Below, piece after piece: positions 16,727-24,286 of a stretch of 64,000 nt of DNA. A program made the translations under genes and the position numbers. Each line of letters opens with the position of its first letter. Within the stretch, counting starts at the first letter, position 1. The stretch covers positions 62,001-126,000 of the forward strand of contig NZ_BMKR01000015.1 in assembly GCF_014644435.1 (NCBI RefSeq). Reading direction: 5' to 3'. The stretch comes from Paenibacillus albidus (GTDB taxonomy: Bacteria > Bacillota > Bacilli > Paenibacillales > Paenibacillaceae). The notes below the pieces were generated by a model that was not told the DNA's origin, did not search any database, and was given only the letters and a program-made list of their open reading frames with translations.

Positions 16727-17581
16727 TTATTTTTTCTTCGTTTTATAAATCGCATAACCTGCAGCGGCTGCCAGTAAGGCGACTCCTCCCCCACCCAGCA
16801 GCGTCTTGCTGGATGACGGGGATTCGGTGACTACTGCGGCAGCTTGCGGCTTTTTCGTCGGCACGGTGGTGGCCGACGGCTTTTTCGTCGGCATGGCGGT
16901 AGCCGACGGCTTTTTCGTCGGCGCGGCGGTGGCCGACGGCTTTTTCGTCGGCGCAGCGGTAGCCGACGGCTTTTTCGTCGGCACGGCGGTAGCCGACGGC
17001 TTTTTCGTCGGCACGGCGGTAGCCGACGGCTTTTTCGTCGGCACGGCGGTAGCCGACGGCTTTTTCGTCGGCGCAGCGGTAGCCGACGGCTTTTTCGTCG
17101 GCACGGCGGTGGCCGACGGCTTCTTCGTCGGCGCAGCCGCCGCCTTCATTTTTTCCGTATCAAAATCAAAGCGGATCGTATAGTCGTGATCGTAATCAAT
17201 GGACGGCACAGTAACATGAATTTTGGCTATCACCGGCTCATCGATATTCTTCACCTCAAATTCCACAACCCGGGTATCGGCGGTTTTGCTGCTGCTTACA
17301 ACCTTGGCATTCCCGCCCGGAACCTGAAACTCCGTAATCCATTCACTATGATTCAGCTGTAGACGAACTTTGGTTTTCCCTGCGGAAACCGTCAGCTGTG
17401 CCGGCTTCTCAAAATAATCATTCGCCATGGAAACGGATTCATCTTCCGCCTTTTTGATGACATAATCCAGGCTGTACGTTCCGTCGGCAGGAGCGGCCGA
17501 GGCTTTACCCAGCGGCTCAAGGCCGCAGGCGACGAACAGAAGCAGCACTAATCCCGATAATATTCTTTTGCTAATCCTCAC
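16727..17581 (-). CDS. membrane-anchored one-NEAT heme protein with Pro/Thr/Lys repeat stalk (IsdC-like role)
   Basis: About 284 residues. Signal peptide (1-30), a NEAT domain (about 31-150) with the heme motif YDHDY, a stalk of ten near-identical 10-residue units PTKKPSATA(V/A/M), and a C-terminal hydrophobic helix followed by YKTKKK. I see no LPXTG or NPQTN sorting signal, so it is probably held by the C-terminal membrane helix with the positive tail inside. The GTG at 17581 has GGAGG 11 bases upstream; a longer frame to 17638 would start inside the Fur box. Nearest the membrane, it could play the part of IsdC, passing heme from SLH-bound NEAT proteins to the lipoprotein. Confidence 0.8.
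   Translation of the reverse strand: MRISKRILSGLVLLLFVACGLEPLGKASAAPADGTYSLDYVIKKAEDESVSMANDYFEKPAQLTVSAGKTKVRLQLNHSEWITEFQVPGGNAKVVSSSKTADTRVVEFEVKNIDEPVIAKIHVTVPSIDYDHDYTIRFDFDTEKMKAAAAPTKKPSATAVPTKKPSATAAPTKKPSATAVPTKKPSATAVPTKKPSATAVPTKKPSATAAPTKKPSATAAPTKKPSATAMPTKKPSATTVPTKKPQAAAVVTESPSSSKTLLGGGGVALLAAAAGYAIYKTKKK
16851..17140. repeat. 30-bp in-frame tandem repeat, about ten copies
   Basis: Ten near-identical 30-base units (GACGGCTTTTTCGTCGGC is the constant core) inside the one-NEAT gene, encoding the PTKKPSATA-type stalk. Differences are nearly all in a few positions, so copy number probably varies between strains by slippage. Confidence 0.9.
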
Positions 17582-17609
17582 TGTTTGCAACGCCTCCATT
17601 CTGAATTCT

Positions 17610-17638
17610 ATTTTATTATCATTGATAATCATTATCAA
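17610..17638 (-). promoter_or_regulatory. promoter with Fur box, leftward heme operon
   Basis: On the minus strand TTGATA (17638-17633), a 17-base spacer and TAAAAT (17615-17610) make a good sigma-A promoter. A perfect Fur palindrome TGATAATCATTATCA (17623-17637) covers the spacer and the -35 box, and an overlapping inverted copy (17615-17629) extends it to the -10 box. Iron-loaded Fur should block polymerase here. Confidence 0.8.
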
Positions 17639-17979
17639 TTATCTTTCAAAAAAAAAGCACCTCCTGCTCCTTTCTTTTTCTTATATTTCCCAGACATCCC
17701 TAAAACGGACCGGCAAACATGTAGGATTTGGTTATTGAGATGATAATAATGTGATTTTTTATACTTTGTCAACCTTTTTCAGCAATATAATTATGAATTT
17801 TATCACCTTTTCGACGTAATCAAGAGAAATATTTGTGAATTATTTCAATAAAATCGTTTGTCAACGATAATGATATTCATTATCATTCAACTGGAAGAGC
17901 ATTCCACTCTCTACCCATCATCCTCTACAGCTTGATTGAAGCTGCCCAGAGGAAATTCATAAGATGCAGGAGGTTATCT
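17639..17979. promoter_or_regulatory. divergent control region of the heme island
   Basis: AT-rich 341 bases between the two divergent heme operons. Contains both Fur-box promoters at its ends (annotated separately). The middle (17700-17850) has no gene or clear motif. Confidence 0.6.
17858..17886 (+). promoter_or_regulatory. promoter with Fur box, rightward heme operon
   Basis: TTGTCA (17858-17863), 17-base spacer, TATCAT (17881-17886). The spacer and -10 box carry GATAATGATATTCATTATC (17866-17884), 18 of 19 matches to the classic Fur box. Expected to drive the lipoprotein-permease-ATPase-monooxygenase operon when iron is scarce. Confidence 0.8.
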
Positions 17980-18942
17980 ATGCTCAAACAATGGCGTTCA
18001 CCTCTTCTGCTCCTTACACTATGCTCTCTCCTGCTTACCGCTTGCGGTCCCGGTGGTCAACGTGAAGTTATAGCTGCAACTTCTACCGGACAACCGCTGA
18101 CTCTTACCGATTTCACGGGCAGAGAACTCAGCTTTCCCGGTATCCCCAAGCATATTGTGGCTTTAGGCAGCGGAGAGGCGGACATTATCCTTGCCTTGGG
18201 GGGAGCCTTGGTCGGAAGGCCCACTTCTACGGGGACAACTCCGGTAAAAGGTACGGAGGAGATTATGCAGGTCGGCTCCGCACATGAGGTGGACCTGGAG
18301 AAAATCGCCTATCTCAAGGCTGACGCGGTGCTGGGTAATGCACAGCTGAATGCCAAAGACATCCCGGCTCTTGAAGGAGTTGGGGCACAGCTGGTGCTGA
18401 CCCAGGCCCATTCGGTCACAGACATTACCCGGCAGATCCTTCTCTTTGGCCAGATGCTCAATAAAGAACAGCAGGCGCAGCAAATTATCTCGGGCATTGA
18501 GGCCGAAGTGCAGTCCGCAGCCGCAGCCAGCACGAGGCAAAAACCGCGGGTGCTTCTTGTTTACGGTGCCCCTGGAACCTATATGGCTGCACTGCCGAAT
18601 TCACTGGGCGGTAATATTCTGGAGCTGGCCGGCGGTGTGAATATTGCCGCCGATTATCCGGCGCTGCAAAGTTATCCGCAATATGCCACTCTGAATACAG
18701 AACGGATTGTGGAGGCCAACCCGCAGTTTATTCTCATTATGACCCACGGCAATGCGGCAGAAGTGCAGCAAGGTTTTGAACAGGAAATGCGGCAAAATGC
18801 AGCCTGGAGCTCTCTCGATGCCGTTGTACATAATCGGGTCAGCGTATTGCCCGCCGAGCTGTTCGGTACGAATCCGGGTACACGGGTAACAGAATCGCTG
18901 CAAATGCTGATAACACTGTTCTCCAATCTGGAGCTGCAATGA
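17980..18942 (+). CDS. heme/iron ABC transporter substrate-binding lipoprotein, second copy
   Basis: About 320 residues. Signal peptide with lipobox LLLTAC, then a class III binding-protein fold: LTLTDFTGRELSFPGIPKHIVALG at the start, a middle helix, then LLVYGAPGTYMAALPNSLGGNILELAGGVNIA and a terminal SLQMLITLF. AGGAGG lies 6 bases before the ATG at 17980, which decides the start over an upstream ATG at 17932. Similar in fold to the lipoprotein at 13633 but clearly diverged, so the two may bind different ligands (heme and a siderophore, for instance). First gene of the rightward operon. Confidence 0.83.
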   Translation: MLKQWRSPLLLLTLCSLLLTACGPGGQREVIAATSTGQPLTLTDFTGRELSFPGIPKHIVALGSGEADIILALGGALVGRPTSTGTTPVKGTEEIMQVGSAHEVDLEKIAYLKADAVLGNAQLNAKDIPALEGVGAQLVLTQAHSVTDITRQILLFGQMLNKEQQAQQIISGIEAEVQSAAAASTRQKPRVLLVYGAPGTYMAALPNSLGGNILELAGGVNIAADYPALQSYPQYATLNTERIVEANPQFILIMTHGNAAEVQQGFEQEMRQNAAWSSLDAVVHNRVSVLPAELFGTNPGTRVTESLQMLITLFSNLELQ

Positions 18943-19937
18943 ATAAAAAGCAGCGCAATACCCGCAGACTAATGGCACTTATCCTTACTCCACTTCTGCT
19001 GCTCCTGGCCTGCCTTTACGGACTGACCTACGGCTCTGTTCCCATTTCTCCCGGTGAAGTATGGTCTATCCTGTTCGGCAGCCGGCCGGAGACTTCCGGG
19101 TTGATCATTATGGATTTACGGCTGCCCCGGGTGCTGATTGGAGTGCTTGTCGGTGCTTGTCTGGCCGCCTCCGGGGCATTGCTGCAAGGGGTTATGGCCA
19201 ATCCCTTGGCCGACCCCGGCATTATAGGTGTGTCCGCGGGCGGAGGATTGGCCGCCGTTATTACTATGGTCGTCCTTCCCCAGTACAGCTATCTGCTTCC
19301 AGCCGGTGCTTTTCTTGGTGCCCTTCTCGCTGCCATTATGATCTACTTCCTTGCCTGGGACAGCGGGGCTTCGCCAATGAAAATTGTATTGGCAGGCGTA
19401 GCCATCAATGCCCTCCTCGGCGCGGCCATGAATGGTTTTATGGTGGTGTTCAGTGACAGGGTGCAGGCGGTGCTGCCCTGGCTGTCGGGCGGGCTCAGCG
19501 GACGGAGCTGGCATCATCTCGGTTTTGCCGCCCCTTATGCTCTGACCGGTCTTGCCCTGGCGTTGCTGGCGATCAAACCGGCGAACCTGCTGCTGTTAGG
19601 GGATGACTCCGCCCGGCTGCTGGGGCTGCGGGTGGAAGCTTCGCGGTTCCTGATTATCGTATTGGCCGCGCTGCTTGCAGGAACCGCAGTCAGTATAGCG
19701 GGATTGATCGGGTTCGTGGGATTGGTGGTACCGCACGCTGTCCGGCTGCTTATCGGCGGGGATTACCGTTTTTTACTGCCGGTCTCCATCCTGGGCGGTG
19801 CAACGCTTGTTGTTTTCACGGATACCGCCGCCCGCACCTGGTTCGATCCAATCGAGCTGCCGGTTGGCATCCTGCTCGCCGGTGTGGGTGCACCCTTTTT
19901 CCTGTGGCTGCTCAGAAGGAGGAAATTGATGCCATGA
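18939..19937 (+). CDS. iron/heme ABC transporter permease, FecCD family, second copy
   Basis: Protein of 332 residues with nine to ten transmembrane segments. DLRLPRVLIGVLVGACLAASGALLQGVMANPLADPGIIGVSAG is the hallmark of the FecCD/BtuC family and is better conserved here than in the permease at 12677, which lacks the LQGxxxNPLAxP segment. The late motif GLIGFVGLVVPHAVRLLIG is also present. ATGA overlap with the lipoprotein gene and a 4-base overlap with the ATPase gene point to tight coupling. Confidence 0.9.
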   Translation: MNKKQRNTRRLMALILTPLLLLLACLYGLTYGSVPISPGEVWSILFGSRPETSGLIIMDLRLPRVLIGVLVGACLAASGALLQGVMANPLADPGIIGVSAGGGLAAVITMVVLPQYSYLLPAGAFLGALLAAIMIYFLAWDSGASPMKIVLAGVAINALLGAAMNGFMVVFSDRVQAVLPWLSGGLSGRSWHHLGFAAPYALTGLALALLAIKPANLLLLGDDSARLLGLRVEASRFLIIVLAALLAGTAVSIAGLIGFVGLVVPHAVRLLIGGDYRFLLPVSILGGATLVVFTDTAARTWFDPIELPVGILLAGVGAPFFLWLLRRRKLMP

Positions 19938-20722
19938 GTACAACTGCTGCTCCGGCCATCGAATGCCGCTGCCTTCACTTTGGGCATAACGGATTCAGAC
20001 TGAAGGATATTCTGCTCTCCGTTCCCCTTGGGAAGATTACAACCATTGTCGGGCCAAACGGCTCCGGGAAATCGACACTCCTTAGAGTGCTCTCCGGGCT
20101 GGCCTCCCCCTATTCCGGTGAAGTGCTTGTACATGGCGAGGATCTGCGGAGGTTCCCGCGCCGCAAGCTGGCCCGAACCTTATCTATGCTGCCGCAATCA
20201 AAGCTTGTGCCCGATAACCTGACCGTAAGAGAATTGGTTGCTTACGGCCGCTCTCCTTATCAGAGCCCCTGGAGCTACCGTCCGTACACTGCGGACATTG
20301 ATCATATTAATCGTGCGCTGCAGCTGACCGGTACAACCGCTCATGCAGACCGCATGTTCCATACTTTATCTGGAGGTGAACAGCAAAAAGCCAGAATTGC
20401 CATGACTCTAGCCCAAAATACGGATATTTTGCTGCTTGATGAACCAACCACCTTTCTCGATATCGCTCATCAATTTGAGGTCATGAGCATGCTGAAAGCC
20501 ATTAACCATGAGACTGGCATAACCATTGTTATGGTGCTGCATGATCTGCCGCAGGCTGTCGCCTTTTGCGATCATATGATTGCGCTTAAGCGGGGAGCCG
20601 TTGTTGCCGCTGGCCCTCCGCGGGCTTTGCTGGACACTGAATTTTTACACCAAGTCTATGACTTGAACGCTTCTGTCACTTATGTGGAGAACTACCCCGT
20701 AATTATCCCTAATCTAAACTAA
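19934..20722 (+). CDS. iron/heme ABC transporter ATP-binding protein, second copy
   Basis: About 262 residues. Walker A GPNGSGKST, signature LSGGEQQKA, Walker B ILLLDEPTTFLD and H-loop MVLHD are intact, with LTVRELVAYGRSPYQ typical of FecE/FhuC ATPases. GGAGG lies 11 bases before the ATG at 19934, which overlaps the permease stop. Partner of the FecCD permease upstream. Confidence 0.9.
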   Translation: MSTTAAPAIECRCLHFGHNGFRLKDILLSVPLGKITTIVGPNGSGKSTLLRVLSGLASPYSGEVLVHGEDLRRFPRRKLARTLSMLPQSKLVPDNLTVRELVAYGRSPYQSPWSYRPYTADIDHINRALQLTGTTAHADRMFHTLSGGEQQKARIAMTLAQNTDILLLDEPTTFLDIAHQFEVMSMLKAINHETGITIVMVLHDLPQAVAFCDHMIALKRGAVVAAGPPRALLDTEFLHQVYDLNASVTYVENYPVIIPNLN

Positions 20723-20744
20723 TCTAATATTGGAGGAGTATTCC

Positions 20745-21062
20745 ATGATTATTGTTAACAACACTTCACAAATTTCCAAAGGCCAGGCTTCGCTGCTGAT
20801 TAACCGCTTTGACAAGGTTGGCAAGGTGGAGGAGATGGAGGGTTTTTTGGGGCTGGAGGTGCTGCTGAACGAAAAACCTGCCGAATATGATGAGGTTACC
20901 ATCAGCACACGCTGGAATTCAAAAGAAGCCTTCCAGGGCTGGACCCGCAGCGATGCCTTCCGCGAATCCCATTCCCATAAGGGCGGGATGCCTGAATATA
21001 TTTTGTCCAATGCCATTTCATTTCATGAGGTCAAAATCGTGCGCCACCCGATCAGTGTGTGA
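20745..21062 (+). CDS. heme-degrading monooxygenase, IsdG/IsdI family
   Basis: Protein of 105 residues with the ABM ferredoxin-like fold. The three catalytic residues known from IsdG/IsdI can be found at the same numbering as IsdI: Asn6, Trp66 and His76 (in GWTRSDAFRESHSH). Such enzymes open heme and release iron in the cytoplasm. TTGGAGG lies 8 bases before the ATG at 20745. It is the last gene of the rightward Fur-controlled operon (22 bases after the ATPase gene), completing capture, import and iron release. A terminator follows at 21149. Confidence 0.9.
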   Translation: MIIVNNTSQISKGQASLLINRFDKVGKVEEMEGFLGLEVLLNEKPAEYDEVTISTRWNSKEAFQGWTRSDAFRESHSHKGGMPEYILSNAISFHEVKIVRHPISV

Positions 21063-21148
21063 TTTTTTCTGTAAATGAGCGACCCAAACAACGCTCCGTT
21101 CGCGGCGCGTCCACACAAGCGCTATCGTCTCTCCTACTCAAAAAAAGA

Positions 21149-21200
21149 AGGACTGTCCCACACAGCCATTTTACGGCTTATGAGACAGTCCCGTTGTGAT
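21149..21200 (+). terminator. terminator of the rightward heme operon
   Basis: Stem GGACTGTC/GACAGTCC (21150-21157 with 21185-21192) with inner AGCC/GGCT pairing. It lies 87 bases after the monooxygenase stop. The T-run after it is weak (CCGTTGTGATT). Member of the recurrent GACTGTC hairpin family. Confidence 0.6.
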
Positions 21201-21216
21201 TAACAACCCTAACAAA

Positions 21217-21258
21217 AAACCCGGCCGCTTCCGAACATTGTATAGCAGCCGGGCCTCT
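21217..21258 (-). terminator. terminator of the CotF-like gene
   Basis: On the minus strand the stem CCCGGCTGCT/AGCGGCCGGG (one mismatch) is followed by TTTTTTG. It starts 5 bases after the coat-protein stop codon. Confidence 0.75.
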
Positions 21259-21262
21259 TTAA

Positions 21263-21904
21263 TTAGTGAAGGGCTGCGCCCCCGTTATTGGCGGGCATTT
21301 GGGGAGCTCCGGCAGCCGGTACATAAGCATCCAGCATTTGCTGCATTACAGACGTCTGAAGCTGCGGAACCTGGTAATAAGCATTTTTGTTCTGGTACAA
21401 GAACAGCTCATAGGCCATTTCAACAAACTCCTGCACCTGTGCTGACAGTACACGGCGAAGTGTCGGATTCGTCACTTCCGAGGATGCTATGGCCAGCAAG
21501 GAAGCATGAGATTTAATGTGTCCTAGCATTAGGCTGCTGATTCCTGCATCCTTCACGTCCGCCATGGACTGGTTGGGCTTGCTGGGCTCAGCAGGCTGAA
21601 ATCCATAGACAGGTTGTGTCATGTTGGGGATAATATAGGTACCTGTTTCTCGGGCCGGCTTTTGTCCGGTTTTGAAGCATTGGCAGGTCAGGTTGTAATG
21701 CTCCAGCATGAAGTTGTATTGGCGGTCCAGAATGTCAAGCAGCTCCTGATCCTTCACGAATGCTCTAAGCATCATGTAGGAATTCAGCACATCAATCTGG
21801 CAGGACAATACTTCGTGCACATCGAACATTTCGTGGGCGCCGTGATTAAGCGGCTGACCGCCCGTCATCGTACTGGCTGTCTGGGTTTGCTGCTGCATGT
21901 TCAT
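21263..21904 (-). CDS. CotF-family spore coat protein
   Basis: About 213 residues, mostly helical. The segments FDVHEVLSCQIDVLNSYMMLRAFVKDQELLDILDRQYNFMLEHYN and MLGHIKSHASLLAIASSEVTNPTLRRVLSAQ match the repeated helices of the CotF/coat-protein family found in Bacillus and Paenibacillus spores. Low-complexity Gln/Thr head and Ala/Pro/Asn tail flank them. The ATG at 21904 has AAAGGAG nine bases upstream, which decides it over an upstream start at 21943. Probably made in the mother cell late in sporulation; I did not find a certain SigK or SigE promoter. Confidence 0.8.
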   Translation of the reverse strand: MNMQQQTQTASTMTGGQPLNHGAHEMFDVHEVLSCQIDVLNSYMMLRAFVKDQELLDILDRQYNFMLEHYNLTCQCFKTGQKPARETGTYIIPNMTQPVYGFQPAEPSKPNQSMADVKDAGISSLMLGHIKSHASLLAIASSEVTNPTLRRVLSAQVQEFVEMAYELFLYQNKNAYYQVPQLQTSVMQQMLDAYVPAAGAPQMPANNGGAALH

Positions 21905-22004
21905 GCTCTGATTCTCCTTTGAAATCGGGATAAGTGACTTCAATAATATGAAGAATTAAGGAGTAAATTATGCATGCCCGCAGTTTTTAATATCCGCCCG
22001 CAAA

Positions 22005-22047
22005 AAAGGGGTCTCCCGCAGCCATGTTTGACTGGGGAGACCCCTTT
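22005..22047. terminator. bidirectional terminator after the FusB-type gene
   Basis: Thirteen-base perfect stem AAAGGGGTCTCCC/GGGAGACCCCTTT. On the minus strand it is followed by TTTTTTGCGG and lies 10 bases downstream of the FusB-type stop. Confidence 0.8.
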
Positions 22048-22056
22048 ATAGTACTG

Positions 22057-22710
22057 CTATCCGTTTACATGCTCAATAAAACGTTCAAGCGGAGCAAGGT
22101 CCGTAATGCTTCTGTTGCAGTCATGACCGTCTAAGCACAAGTAGTTGCCAACTGATTTGAAATAATCCGGTGAGGCATTGGCCGGTCTTTTCCGCGAAAT
22201 CGCGGTAAACAAAGCCAGTTCTTTGTATTTATTGCAAACGAAGCAGTAGTTCCTCTTATTGGTGGGCATATACCTGCCTTCAATGCCAACCAGCTGCCCG
22301 TCCAGCGGGTACACGAGATATAACTTATTCGTAGAGATGTCGTTCCAGCTAAGGTAGCTTATCCAGCGAAAATCAATTCCCGACAAATCCGGAAGCTTGA
22401 GCTTTTTATTCTTGGGGAACAACTTCTGGAGCTGCTTGGCGCTGACCTGCGGGAACTCCACAAGATAAGGCTCCAGTTGCTTCAGATACTCCTGAAAATC
22501 CTCTGCGGTTGTGAGTCCGGCCACTTGTAAGAGTTGCTGCCTGACCGCACCGGTCATGTCCGGGAACAGCTCGGCGATCTTGGCTTCCGTAGCCAATCTG
22601 ACAGACTCCAGCACCTTGGGATCAGCGGTGGTCCGGAGCGTATGCAGCAGGAAATCTGCTTGCTTTTTGATATAGTTAAATTCATGGTTTCTAATAAATG
22701 ATTCACACAT
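22057..22710 (-). CDS. FusB-type elongation factor G-binding protein
   Basis: Protein of 217 residues. The C-terminal half carries a four-Cys zinc site (CFVCN ... CLDGHDCN) preceded by LVGIEGRYMPTNKRNYCFVCNKY, the hallmark of the FusB/FusC/FBP family; the N-terminal half is a helical bundle (about 1-80). Known members bind EF-G and help it leave the ribosome, giving fusidic acid resistance or aiding normal translation. The gene is preceded by a short leader frame and competing inverted repeats (22758-22914), so its expression is likely to respond to ribosome stalling. Confidence 0.82.
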   Translation of the reverse strand: MCESFIRNHEFNYIKKQADFLLHTLRTTADPKVLESVRLATEAKIAELFPDMTGAVRQQLLQVAGLTTAEDFQEYLKQLEPYLVEFPQVSAKQLQKLFPKNKKLKLPDLSGIDFRWISYLSWNDISTNKLYLVYPLDGQLVGIEGRYMPTNKRNYCFVCNKYKELALFTAISRKRPANASPDYFKSVGNYLCLDGHDCNRSITDLAPLERFIEHVNG

Positions 22711-22757
22711 CCTGGTTCATTCCCTTATCATGTAGTATGGAAAAATATGATATATAA

Positions 22758-22914
22758 GGTACAAAGCCAAGGATTAGAAACGAACCTGTAAGTCTGTGGG
22801 CGATATAGTTGTTACTTTATCGTATGCCCATGCAAAGTATCGCCTCTAACATCGGCTTTGCATGAGGCTGGGCCAATCCGGCAATCGCTTATTGCCATTT
22901 GTACCAACTCCTTT
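22758..22914 (-). promoter_or_regulatory. putative attenuator leader of the FusB-type gene
   Basis: Three sets of inverted repeats overlap a short translated leader: CATGCAAAG/CTTTGCATG (22829-22837 with 22856-22864, nine pairs), GGCGATA/TATCGCC (22799-22805 with 22838-22844, seven pairs) and GGTACAAA/TTTGTACC (22758-22765 with 22898-22905, eight pairs, covering the leader start codon). The first and second cannot form at once because they interleave. This is the layout of translation-dependent attenuators of ribosome-targeting resistance genes. Confidence 0.6.
22812..22898 (-). CDS. leader peptide upstream of the FusB-type gene (28 residues)
   Basis: ATG at 22898 with AAAGGAG nine bases upstream, 28 sense codons and TAA at 22812-22814, ending 101 bases before the FusB-type ATG. 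The peptide begins MAISDCRIGPASCKADV and has no membrane or secretion features. The strong ribosome binding site and the position inside competing inverted repeats suggest it is translated to sense ribosome slowing rather than for its product. Not verified by comparison with other species. Confidence 0.55.
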   Translation of the reverse strand: MAISDCRIGPASCKADVRGDTLHGHTIK

Positions 22915-22964
22915 GCCTGTTCATATCCTTATTATATGAAATAATCCCATCAGGCTCAAGTTCT

Positions 22965-24233
22965 CTATTCATAGGACCAGCTCACTCCGCCATCCCCCGT
23001 ATGCAGCAGGCGGCTGTCCGTTTCATTCCGGACCAGCGCCCAGCCTTGGTCAGGCCCGTCAAACACCAAATTCACCAGCTGTGGTTTGTCTGGCAACATG
23101 TCAACAAATGCTCTTCCGCCAACAGGATTCCTGGTGACTCCGGCATCCGTCGTGTGCGTAAGCTGCTCCCCATCCCACATCCAGCCCTCTTGCAGCGAAA
23201 TAAAAGTCATCGCTGTTTCCACTGACGGTTCTACCCGGACCGCATGTTCTCTAAAGTTCCGGTAAGTCCATGTCTTCCCGCCATCCTGCGAATAATAGCC
23301 GCCAAGCTGGGCACTGTTGTCACTTGAGCATTGCAGCGGCATCCAGGCCTCTTGCTTATCATCGCCATAAAAGCTGGGTGCCGCCATTATCTGCGGGAGA
23401 CACCCCGTGCTTGAAGGGACAGGCAGACTAACTTCCTGCCACGACTTACCCGCATCCGAAGTCTGTACGACATGCGGTCTTTCGTCCCGGGTCTGCAGCG
23501 GTACCCAGCCATGCCCGCGATCTCTGAAGCTCATGCCGTAATCTGTAAAACCATAGGTGGGAAAGGAGCCCTCCATAGCAGGCGAAAAACCGCCTTCTAA
23601 CGAGATATTGCTTGTTACCAGCTTCCAGGTTACTCCGCCATCTTGAGTCTCATACAGCACTTTACCTGAGGAGCCCATCGCGGCATCCGTCTGTGAAAGC
23701 AAAAAACCTTCCTTCTCATTTAAAAACACAGATTGCTGCGAAAACATATACGGCAGCTTCGTGGGGCTCTGTTTCCAGCTGGAACCCCCATCTGCAGAAT
23801 ACCAGGCGGTCTTTGTATTCTCTGGTTCACCCGGGAACAACCACAAGTGGTTGCGGTCATGGGCTGTTACAGTAGGCTCTGCATAAGCACTGCCGGGCAA
23901 CACAGGATTCTCAGGGCTTATTCGTTTCCACCTGGCGCCTCCATCCGTACTTTGAAATAGAGTTAACGTTGATTCATCAGAGTTCCCCCATACATAAAGC
24001 GTATGATCTTTGGCCAGCTGTAACCCGGACAACCGGATGTTCGCAAAAGGTGATGGCTCAGCGGGCGCGGGGGTTACTGCTGCCTCTTGCATGCCCGAAG
24101 GACTCCCTTGTGCCCCGGAACCGCCAGAAACCGGATCACCGGAAACATTCGCACAACCGGATAATAATACTGCCAGGAGGCTGGCGGAAACAGCCAGCTT
24201 CACCTTTTTATTCAACCAAGTATAAGCATGCAT
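22965..24233 (-). CDS. lipoprotein with BNR/YCF48-like beta-propeller repeats
   Basis: About 422 residues. Signal peptide with lipobox LLSGC, a short Gly/Ser/Ala linker, then repeated units of the form S(T)DGGxxWK/YSxDGGxxW (STDGGARWKRI, SADGGSSWKQS, TQDGGVTWKLV, TSDAGKSWQEV, SQDGGKTWTYR, TGDGGVSWSYE), spaced 50-70 residues apart. These are Asp-box (BNR) repeats, which form beta-propellers in sialidases and YCF48-like proteins. The catalytic residues of sialidases are not evident, so a binding or scaffold role outside the membrane is likelier. The ATG at 24233 has GGGAGG ten bases upstream. Confidence 0.75.
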   Translation of the reverse strand: MHAYTWLNKKVKLAVSASLLAVLLSGCANVSGDPVSGGSGAQGSPSGMQEAAVTPAPAEPSPFANIRLSGLQLAKDHTLYVWGNSDESTLTLFQSTDGGARWKRISPENPVLPGSAYAEPTVTAHDRNHLWLFPGEPENTKTAWYSADGGSSWKQSPTKLPYMFSQQSVFLNEKEGFLLSQTDAAMGSSGKVLYETQDGGVTWKLVTSNISLEGGFSPAMEGSFPTYGFTDYGMSFRDRGHGWVPLQTRDERPHVVQTSDAGKSWQEVSLPVPSSTGCLPQIMAAPSFYGDDKQEAWMPLQCSSDNSAQLGGYYSQDGGKTWTYRNFREHAVRVEPSVETAMTFISLQEGWMWDGEQLTHTTDAGVTRNPVGGRAFVDMLPDKPQLVNLVFDGPDQGWALVRNETDSRLLHTGDGGVSWSYE

Positions 24234-24286
24234 CGTCCACTTGCCTCCCGATCTCAAAAGCAGCTGTATGAACATCAGTCTACATT

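Noticed and set aside
16851..17140. CRISPR-like array of regular repeats
   Set aside because: There are no unique spacers; the units are contiguous and encode a protein stalk.
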